Shown here piece after piece: positions 1 to 4,802 of a stretch of 5,748 bases of DNA. The DNA lies in NCBI GenBank assembly GCA_018666055.1, contig JABJAS010000013.1, forward strand, positions 1-5,748. Reading direction: 5' to 3'. Position 1 is the first letter of the stretch, and the number at the start of each line of letters is the position of its first letter. The stretch is from Halieaceae bacterium. GTDB taxonomy: Bacteria; Pseudomonadota; Gammaproteobacteria; Pseudomonadales; Halieaceae. The position numbers and the translations under genes were made by a program. Below the pieces are notes generated by a model that saw only the letters and a list, made by a program, of their open reading frames with translations, was not told the DNA's origin and ran no database searches.

Positions 1-609
1 GATATCTGCGCGATCATCTTCATCGACGCCCAGCATCTCGCATAACGTAAACATTGGCAGCTCAATGGAAAACAACTTGGCAAAATCGACCACCGGGCCC
101 TGCCGTTCCATATTGTCGAGCAGCGCATCAATTTTTTCGCCTACCCGCCGTTTGAGCGTTTCAATGTAGGTCGGAAAAAAAAACGCCGCCTGCTGCGTTC
201 GTAATTCTCGATGAAGATCTGCGTCAAGGTTGATGAGCGAATTGTAAGCGGCATACATTAAGCGCTCCGCTTTGCCTTTAGGATTAGACAGCACACTCAT
301 ATTGATGCTGCCGCGCTGCGAAGAAAAAAGTTGTGGGTTCAACTCAACCTGTTTGACATCGTCATAACGGGTGACGGACCAGAAACCGGAGGCCGGTTTT
401 TTGATTTGCGACCACATCACTGGCGCGTCGTCTCGCATACGTCGGTAAAAATCAAAGGGCTGGCCCGCTGTCCAAGCGTTGGTCACACCAAGCTTAAATC
501 CATCCAAACGGGGATAAATTTCTCGATAAACAGGATCGCGTGCCCCGCTGTCCAGCAGGATGTCGTCGCTGACAGCAGGATGGTGTTCAGGTGGGACTGC
601 GTTGTTCAT
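1..609 (-). CDS. Cytochrome P450, N-terminal 203 residues (3' end beyond window)
   Basis: This frame stays open from an ATG at 609 to the left edge and gives 203 residues. It matches the N-terminal half of a soluble bacterial P450, a haem monooxygenase that hydroxylates lipophilic substrates with electrons from a ferredoxin or similar partner. Visible landmarks are the beta-1 segment 'GFWSVTRYDDVKQV' (about 74-87), then 'LFSSQRG' (94-100). The helix C motif 'LDADLHRELR' has the H-x-x-x-R pair at His133 and Arg137 that normally contacts the haem propionates. A helix D/E stretch ends in 'LCEMLGVDEDDR' (about 189-200). The oxygen-activating I helix, the ExxR motif and the Cys haem ligand all lie outside the window, so activity cannot be judged. 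There is no membrane anchor or signal peptide. A weak GGA at 616-618 sits 6 bases before the start. The N-terminus resembles CYP125/CYP124-type bacterial sequences, but the CYP family and substrate are not assignable. Confidence 0.92.
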   Translation of the reverse strand, partial: MNNAVPPEHHPAVSDDILLDSGARDPVYREIYPRLDGFKLGVTNAWTAGQPFDFYRRMRDDAPVMWSQIKKPASGFWSVTRYDDVKQVELNPQLFSSQRGSINMSVLSNPKGKAERLMYAAYNSLINLDADLHRELRTQQAAFFFPTYIETLKRRVGEKIDALLDNMERQGPVVDFAKLFSIELPMFTLCEMLGVDEDDRADI

Positions 610-875
610 AGAGTTTCCAAAAAAGGCGGTCTGAATCAGGGCAGAATCGCGTCCGCCAAACGAAAAATGTGGCTCCGCAGTGTGGCGTCGAACGCTGCAT
701 TACCCCTGCTGGTACCCTCATGGTAGGGGACTAGCGGAAAAAGTACAGCTCAGTCTGACTTGGGGCGACACCGATCAACTCGGAGCTCAAATGGCTGCGC
801 TGAGCCGCCTTAGCCGTCACAAACCACCTCGAATGATGCCACCTCCTGTAGGCCGGCGGCGCGCCTCAAAAGCGG

Positions 876-892
876 TAAGTCACAATAAGTCA
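876..892 (+). repeat. Tandem TAAGTCA heptamers, 10-bp period
   Basis: TAAGTCA occurs at 876-882 and again at 886-892, so the copies start exactly 10 bases apart, about one helical turn. They end 21 bases before the TATACT hexamer, where an activator that replaces a poor -35 box would bind. The pairing and position suggest a direct-repeat regulator site for the hydrolase. Seven bases repeated once could also be chance. Confidence 0.3.
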
Positions 893-913
893 TCAGATCG
901 AGGCCGACGTCCG

Positions 914-919
914 TATACT
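914..919 (+). promoter_or_regulatory. Putative -10 box of the hydrolase promoter
   Basis: TATACT matches the sigma-70 TATAAT consensus at five of six positions. Transcription would begin near 926, leaving a leader of roughly 23 bases before the GTG start at 949. No recognisable -35 lies at the proper distance (891-896 is CATCAG), so the promoter would be weak or activator-dependent. CCGTAT also occurs twice around it (911-916 and 923-928), of unknown meaning. Confidence 0.35.
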
Positions 920-948
920 CAACCGTATTCGATATTGTGAGGTATCCC

Positions 949-1872
949 GTGAGACTTCTTGTTTACCCCCTTTTTTGGCTGCTGTGGCCGCTGGCCTCGC
1001 AAGCAGAATATTCCCACACCTATCTCGACAGCTATCCGTTACGGATCGCATCAGTCGGGCAGCTTGACATCGCTTATCGGATCGTCGAGGAAAACTCGAC
1101 TAAACCCAAGGCAGTCGTGATTATGGGACTGGGGGGCTCCAATATCGCTTGGGGGGATGCATTGATCTCAGGGTTGGCCGCAGGCGGATACGAAATTCTC
1201 CTACTCGACAATCGCGATACCGGGGCGTCGACCCGTTTTGACGACTGGGGTCAGCCCACCCTTTGGTGGGAATTACTGAAATATAAATTGGGTTTCTCGG
1301 TGAACGCGCCCTACACCCTGAACGACATGGCCAGCGATATTACCGGGTTAATGACGGTGGTCGGCTATGACCAAGCCCATATTATTGGTGCCTCAATGGG
1401 CGGAATGATCGCGCAAATTGTTGCGGCACAGCACCCTGAAAAAACCCAGAGCCTCATATCGATCATGTCGACCACTGGCGCACCGCATCTGCCACCCCCA
1501 ACTGAAGAGGCAGAGCAAAGGTTACGCAATCTCGCCATTGGCGAGGCGGCGTCAGATAGAGAGCAAGCCATTCGTGACCGAGGGTTTTATCCTGAGTCGA
1601 TGCAGCGGCACTTAATGGCGATATTCAAAGTGGGTGATCGCTCAGCCGAAGTGGCGACGATTTCAGCCCCTACGCTGGTCATTCACGGCGCAGATGACGG
1701 CTTGGTGCCGCCCGAGCATGGTGAGCATACTGCCTCATTGATCAAAGGATCAGCATTCAGTCTCGTTTCCGGCATGGCTCATGACATGCCAGAGGAGGTC
1801 ATTCCGTTACTCGTTCAACAGATGACAACCCATATGAATCGGGTGGAAGCGGGCACGCTCGCAACGCGTTAA
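949..1872 (+). CDS. Exported alpha/beta hydrolase (esterase-like)
   Basis: This 307-residue serine hydrolase probably acts in the periplasm. The GTG at 949 is preferred because GAGG (939-942) lies 6 bases upstream. The in-frame GTG at 937 has no such site and would add only four residues. The first 19 residues (MRLLVYPLFWLLWPLASQA) look like a signal peptide, probably cleaved before EYS. With numbering from 949, the oxyanion region is 'MGLGGSN' (59-65), the nucleophile Ser149 sits in 'GASMGG', the acid is Asp250 in 'HGADDGLVP', and the base is His278 in 'GMAHDMP'. The catalytic triad is therefore complete. 'LLDNRDTGAST' and 'MGGMIAQIVAAQHPE' are typical of the family that includes aclacinomycin methylesterase RdmC-like and other carboxylic-ester hydrolases. 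The substrate is unknown. The gene is divergent from the P450 and converges on the metal-receptor operon. Confidence 0.92.
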   Translation: MRLLVYPLFWLLWPLASQAEYSHTYLDSYPLRIASVGQLDIAYRIVEENSTKPKAVVIMGLGGSNIAWGDALISGLAAGGYEILLLDNRDTGASTRFDDWGQPTLWWELLKYKLGFSVNAPYTLNDMASDITGLMTVVGYDQAHIIGASMGGMIAQIVAAQHPEKTQSLISIMSTTGAPHLPPPTEEAEQRLRNLAIGEAASDREQAIRDRGFYPESMQRHLMAIFKVGDRSAEVATISAPTLVIHGADDGLVPPEHGEHTASLIKGSAFSLVSGMAHDMPEEVIPLLVQQMTTHMNRVEAGTLATR

Positions 1873-1893
1873 CACCATGAGGCGCGCCCAACT

Positions 1894-1926
1894 CAGCTGA
1901 TCGCGCGCCAGGGGCCCGATCAGCTG
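1894..1926. terminator. Inverted repeat between convergent genes, possible bidirectional terminator
   Basis: CAGCTGATCG (1894-1903) and CGATCAGCTG (1917-1926) are perfect 10-bp complements around a 13-base GC-rich loop. The hairpin lies between the hydrolase stop (1872) and the receptor stop (1948), where one structure could end transcription from both sides. Neither side has a T-run, so it is not a classical intrinsic terminator. It may instead be a transcript-stabilising hairpin or act with Rho. An 8-bp GGCGCGCC palindrome lies just before it (1881-1888). Confidence 0.5.
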
Positions 1927-1947
1927 CCACTGTGCTCCATCGCCCTG

Positions 1948-4350
1948 CTAGAACGCCAGTCGAACCCGGACTCCGATATTGCGGCCCGGTAATGGCACCT
2001 GATCCTTCACGAAAGACGTGTGATTGCGGGATACCTCATCGGTCAGGTTTCGCGCAAAAGCCGTTAACGTGAGTCGTGTGGAATCGTTGAACCCATAAGA
2101 CCAAGAGGCATCGGCATTGACGAGTGTGAAGCCCTCCGTCACCGTCTCTCCCATCGCCACATCAGTTTGTCGCTCAACATCTTTGACCAACAGCTTGGCC
2201 GAAAAGTCATCCAGCGTATAACGAGCCGTCAACATATTACGAGCAGGCACAATTCTCGGTACCGCACGGCCATCCTTGAACTCAGCATCAACTTCGTCAC
2301 GCCCCAATGTCACTTCGAACTCTCCCCGAGGTAAGACGAACCGCGCACCAACCTCAATCTCATAACCCGTGAAGTCCGCATCCTGCTGAGTGTACTCAGA
2401 CAGAATCAAACCTCCGTGGTCGCCGTGCTCTCCGTGCTCGTCGCCGTGCTCGTCGCCGTGGTCTTCGCCCATGTGCGCTTCGTGTTCTTCTTCCAACTCA
2501 TCACGTAGGTAAATGTAGTTATCGACGCGGTTGTAGTACACCGCTGCCGAACCAAACCAATTGTGTGAGTCAAACGTGAAGGCAAGATCAATATTGTCAG
2601 AGCGCTCAGTATCGAGATTGACGTCACCGACCTCATAACGACTGCTAGCAAGGTGTTCACCGTTCATGAATAGCTCAACCGCCGAGGGTGTCTTACTCAC
2701 GCTGGCTAAACCGAGAGACAAGGAGGCATGCTCATTGAGGTCTCGCCTTAACGTAGCCGCCGCGCTAAATACCTCGTCGCTAAATGAGTACGGGTCATAT
2801 TCCATCGCCTCATCATGATCACCCTCATGGTCATCGTCATGATCACCTTCGTGGTCGTCATCGTGATCACCCTCATGGTCTTCATCGTGGTCCTCATCAT
2901 GATGCATCTCAGCGATAAAACCGTCGCGATCTATTTGATCGAAACGCAGCCCGATATCCAGCGTGGCGAAGCCCACATCATCTGAACTAAAGAATCCAAG
3001 CGTCGTCTCGGTCGAGTCGACAGGCGCCATGAACGCCTCCTCGCCGATAATCGAGATCTCCTCCATGGCGTGATTCAATACGACACGCCGTATGCGCTCA
3101 CCTGAACTCAAATCGAGCGATATTGACAGCTCAGTTGCTTCATTACTGAACACGGTGGGACCTTCTTCGTGCCCATCACCCCCTTCATGCTCTTCGTCAC
3201 CGTGCTCGCCTTCGGCGTGCTGTTCCTTCAGCTCGTAATCAGACTGTTTTACGGAAAAATCGATCGCGTTGAGGAAAGATAACGACGTCTTAAAGGAGCC
3301 ACTCAGCGAGATAATTTCCGATTCTGTTTTGGAGAAGATGCGCTCACCCTCATGATCATCGCCATGCTCGTCGTCGTGATCGTCATGGCCCTCGTCATGA
3401 TCGTCGTCGTGGTCCTCGTCGTGGTCCTCATCGTGATCGTCATGTCCCTCCTCGTCGTGCGCTGCCTCGGAGTGGAAAGGAATGCCATAAGTACTGCTTA
3501 AATCACTGTAAGACAGGCCCACGTAACCCCAATCGCCGGTTGTGGATACACCAAAACGATGCGATGTGGTCGACACGTCGGAATTCGCGAGTGTGTCCAT
3601 GTCGCCGTGCTCATCTCCATGCTCACCGCCATGATCCTCGTCATGGTCTTCGTCATGCCCCTCGTCATGGTCTTCGTCATGGTCTTCGTCATGGTCTTCG
3701 TCATGGTGCACACCGATGACCGCGCCCTTGGGAATTTCATAGCCTTCCATATCAACATCTTGGTAGCTATAGGTCAGATTCAAGCCACCTAAATTTCCCC
3801 GAAGCGACACGTCAGCTGCCTCACCATCGTTGACCGACTGGGCTTCGGCGCCCACTGAGCCACTGAATCCGTCAAGGTCAGATTTCGGTATCGTGTTATC
3901 AACCACATTCACAATGCCGCCAATCGAGCCATTTGAGTAAAGCAAGGCCGAGGGCCCGCGAACGACTTCTACCTGCTGGACATCGTTCAAGCTGACATCG
4001 ACTGCGTGATCTGGCCCCAGTGCAGAAACATCGCGAACGACGGTTCCGTTATTCAAAACCCTGACGCGGTTGCCACTCAAACCACGGATGATGGGTTGTC
4101 CCACAGCCGCACCAAAATCAGCCGACGAAACGCCCAAAAGTAAGTCAAGATGCGAGCCCAGTGTCTGAGCACCGTTCTGCTCCAGGGTTTCACCGCTGAC
4201 GACATGGATAGGCCGTGTCGCCATCGACTCGTTAACCCCGACAAATGAGGCCGTGACAATAATTTCTTCTAATAATGTTTCTTCGTTCCCCGTGACCGTC
4301 AGTGGTATGACGGCAACTGCGAGAAACGCATGTGCTGTAATCGGACGCAT
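1948..4350 (-). CDS. ZnuD-like TonB-dependent outer-membrane receptor with five His/Asp-rich loops
   Basis: This 800-residue outer-membrane beta-barrel receptor would import a ligand using TonB energy. An N-terminal signal segment (1-21) is followed by a TonB-box-like 'EEIIVTAS' (28-35). The plug domain (about 45-155) contains 'PIIRGLSGNRVRVLNNG', 'ALGPDHAVDVS' and 'VEVVRGPSALLYSNGSIGG'. The rest is barrel, ending in 'GVRVRLAF' with the terminal Phe used for outer-membrane assembly. The plug signature, 'STYGIPFH' (286-293) and 'IGEEAFMAP' (435-443) are strongly reminiscent of ZnuD, the zinc receptor characterised in Neisseria. Five His/Asp/Glu-rich blocks (residues about 215-248, 293-333, 378-394, 483-512 and 623-645) hold 10, 11, 4, 9 and 7 histidines. 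Each interrupts the barrel where an extracellular loop is expected. AGGAG (4357-4361) lies 6 bases before the ATG, and a TAG upstream with no alternative start codon fixes the start. The likely ligand is Zn2+; copper or another divalent metal is possible. Confidence 0.93.
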   Translation of the reverse strand: MRPITAHAFLAVAVIPLTVTGNEETLLEEIIVTASFVGVNESMATRPIHVVSGETLEQNGAQTLGSHLDLLLGVSSADFGAAVGQPIIRGLSGNRVRVLNNGTVVRDVSALGPDHAVDVSLNDVQQVEVVRGPSALLYSNGSIGGIVNVVDNTIPKSDLDGFSGSVGAEAQSVNDGEAADVSLRGNLGGLNLTYSYQDVDMEGYEIPKGAVIGVHHDEDHDEDHDEDHDEGHDEDHDEDHGGEHGDEHGDMDTLANSDVSTTSHRFGVSTTGDWGYVGLSYSDLSSTYGIPFHSEAAHDEEGHDDHDEDHDEDHDDDHDEGHDDHDDEHGDDHEGERIFSKTESEIISLSGSFKTSLSFLNAIDFSVKQSDYELKEQHAEGEHGDEEHEGGDGHEEGPTVFSNEATELSISLDLSSGERIRRVVLNHAMEEISIIGEEAFMAPVDSTETTLGFFSSDDVGFATLDIGLRFDQIDRDGFIAEMHHDEDHDEDHEGDHDDDHEGDHDDDHEGDHDEAMEYDPYSFSDEVFSAAATLRRDLNEHASLSLGLASVSKTPSAVELFMNGEHLASSRYEVGDVNLDTERSDNIDLAFTFDSHNWFGSAAVYYNRVDNYIYLRDELEEEHEAHMGEDHGDEHGDEHGEHGDHGGLILSEYTQQDADFTGYEIEVGARFVLPRGEFEVTLGRDEVDAEFKDGRAVPRIVPARNMLTARYTLDDFSAKLLVKDVERQTDVAMGETVTEGFTLVNADASWSYGFNDSTRLTLTAFARNLTDEVSRNHTSFVKDQVPLPGRNIGVRVRLAF
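2416..2484 (-). repeat. His-rich block 5 of the receptor (HGDE repeats)
   Basis: Residues 623-645 hold seven histidines in a Gly-containing pattern (HGDE, HGDE, HGEH). This differs from the Gly-poor HDED pattern of blocks 1 and 4. Two adjacent HGDE units are encoded by near-identical 12-bp DNA. The block lies between the barrel strand 'YYNRVDNYIYLRDE' and the strand around 'GYEIEVGARF', a usual place for an extracellular loop. Confidence 0.85.
2815..2904 (-). repeat. His-rich block 4 of the receptor (8-residue, 24-bp repeats)
   Basis: Residues 483-512 contain nine histidines. From residue 492 the octapeptide HEGDHDDD occurs twice, followed by HEGDHDEA. The first two 24-bp copies (2854-2877 and 2830-2853) differ at five third-codon positions, and all five changes are silent. 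The repeat is therefore older than block 1, and its amino-acid pattern appears to have been kept. Confidence 0.88.
3169..3219 (-). repeat. His/Glu-rich block 3 of the receptor
   Basis: Residues 378-394 contain four histidines spaced by Glu, Gly and Asp (for example GEHGDEEHEGG). It is the shortest and least regular block, with no clear DNA repeat. It follows the strand 'IDFSVKQSDYELKEQ' and precedes 'TVFSNEATELSISLDL', consistent with an outer loop. Confidence 0.75.
3352..3474 (-). repeat. His/Asp-rich block 2 of the receptor
   Basis: Residues 293-333 hold eleven histidines, the most of any block, mostly as H-x-x-x-H or H-x-x-H with Asp/Glu between them. It begins right after the ZnuD-like 'YGIPFH' motif, where family members carry their known His-rich loop. 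The coding DNA is an imperfect array of GTC-, CTC- and CAT-rich units on the plus strand. Confidence 0.85.
3607..3708 (-). repeat. His/Asp-rich block 1 of the receptor, with 12-bp tandem DNA repeats
   Basis: Residues 215-248 hold ten histidines, mostly as HDED repeats. The DNA at 3631-3702 is six copies of a 12-bp unit. Three adjacent copies at 3667-3702 are identical (ATGGTCTTCGTC on the plus strand), and a fourth identical one lies at 3643-3654. The copies at 3631-3642 and 3655-3666 have diverged slightly. Because the unit is a multiple of three, gain or loss of a copy keeps the reading frame, so the length of this loop could vary between strains. Confidence 0.9.
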
Positions 4351-4356
4351 GCTGAG

Positions 4357-4361
4357 CTCCT
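4357..4361 (-). promoter_or_regulatory. Ribosome-binding site of the receptor gene
   Basis: The minus strand reads AGGAG, 6 bases before the ATG at 4350. It lies in the 46-base gap after the small His/Cys gene, which holds no obvious promoter or terminator. This supports translation of both genes from one transcript. Confidence 0.8.
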
Positions 4362-4396
4362 GAACATTAGCTGGGTGAATGAACTAGACAGTCAAT

Positions 4397-4678
4397 TCAG
4401 CTAACGGGCGGTGCACGAGCCTGACAGGAGTATGAGGCGACCGGGGAATATCCAAGCCATTGGATGGTCTGGAACAGAGCAGCGCGCTGAGGCAGCGCCG
4501 AGAGTTTCGATGACCCCACGAGCGTGGGCTGCTCATCGATACAATGAACACATTTGACATGGCCTTCAGCGATCTTGGCAAAATGATCGTGCTCAATCGC
4601 GTGGCTTACGTTGGTAGCGATAAACAATATCGCGACGCATAGCATTAAACGACTGAATTTTCTGAGCACGTTGAGCAT
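4397..4678 (-). CDS. Small exported His/Cys protein in operon with the metal receptor
   Basis: This 93-residue protein starts at the second of two adjacent ATGs (4678 rather than 4681), because AAAGG (4684-4688) is 5 bases from it and only 2 from the first. An upstream in-frame extension to 4981 overlaps the aminotransferase gene antiphase and is not credible. Residues 1-27 form a signal peptide or anchor: basic start, hydrophobic LMLCVAILFIATNV, then SHA. The mature part opens with potential metal ligands: His30, His32, His40, Cys43, His45 and Cys46, in 'HDH' and 'HVKCVHC'. It ends in 'YSCQARAPPVS' with one more Cys (85). The layout of signal segment, short His/Cys cluster and a C-terminal 'ARAPP' tail resembles small DUF2946-like proteins encoded beside metal transporters. 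That family assignment is from memory and needs a profile search. A role in metal binding or handover in the periplasm is inferred. Confidence 0.78.
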   Translation of the reverse strand: MLNVLRKFSRLMLCVAILFIATNVSHAIEHDHFAKIAEGHVKCVHCIDEQPTLVGSSKLSALPQRAALFQTIQWLGYSPVASYSCQARAPPVS

Positions 4679-4707
4679 CATGACCTTTGGGGGTTGAGCT
4701 GAGTCGG

Positions 4708-4735
4708 AGAATAGTAGTCTCGTCCGAGCTGCCAA
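4708..4735 (-). promoter_or_regulatory. Candidate promoter of the small-protein/receptor operon
   Basis: On the minus strand, TTGGCA (4735-4730, five of six to the -35 consensus) is followed after 16 bases by TATTCT (4713-4708, four of six to the -10). Transcription would start near 4701, about 23 bases before the ATG at 4678. The spacer contains the small palindrome CTCG-GA-CGAG, which could be part of an operator. No recognisable Zur-type box (GTTATA-n-TATAAC-like) was found here. Confidence 0.35.
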
Positions 4736-4768
4736 TACAACCCTGGGCGAAAAGTTCACATATTCAAT

Positions 4769-4794
4769 ACCAAGTTGCTCACTCAGGCCTTGGT
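4769..4794 (-). terminator. Weak inverted repeat after the aminotransferase gene
   Basis: ACCAAG (4789-4794 read on the minus strand) and CTTGGT (4769-4774) form a 6-bp stem around a 14-base loop, beginning about 9 bases after the aminotransferase stop. No T-run follows. It may mark the end of the aminotransferase transcript, but the stem is short and the call is tentative. Confidence 0.25.
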
Positions 4795-4802
4795 GCGAAG
4801 CG

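Larger units (their letters stand above)
610..948. other. Divergent intergenic region between P450 and hydrolase
   Basis: This is 339 bases with no convincing gene. The small plus-strand reading frame at 680-940 has no family resemblance, no clear ribosome-binding site and a low-complexity Arg/Pro-rich composition, so it is treated as chance. The region must hold the 5' signals of both flanking genes. The hydrolase side contains a -10-like TATACT and paired TAAGTCA heptamers (listed separately). No good promoter was found on the P450 side. A small hairpin, TACC-CTCAT-GGTA, lies around 712-724, but it is too short to interpret. Confidence 0.6.

Noticed and set aside
331..726. Plus-strand reading frame of 131 codons
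   Set aside because: It overlaps the P450 gene antisense. The P450 frame has clear family motifs and this one has none.
680..940. Plus-strand reading frame of 86 codons in the intergenic region
   Set aside because: No ribosome-binding site, family resemblance or sensible domain pattern. It also covers the likely hydrolase promoter.
3631..3702. CRISPR-like array from regular short repeats
   Set aside because: The 12-bp units are contiguous, lack spacers and encode an in-frame HDED protein repeat.
2406..3758. Thr/Met-rich minus-strand frames opposite or beside the His blocks (2406-2660, 3303-3488, 3498-3758)
   Set aside because: They are frame-shifted readings of the repeats inside the receptor gene. 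The receptor frame has signal, plug and barrel motifs throughout.
3559..3792. Plus-strand frame encoding a repetitive Met/Val/Phe hydrophobic protein opposite His block 1
   Set aside because: It is the complement of the HDED repeat. Its periodic hydrophobic look comes from the repeat and not from a membrane protein gene.
4761..4769. TATT-C-AATA palindrome as a Zur box
   Set aside because: It is too short and AT-only, lacks the GTTATA half-sites, and lies upstream of the candidate -35 with no further support.
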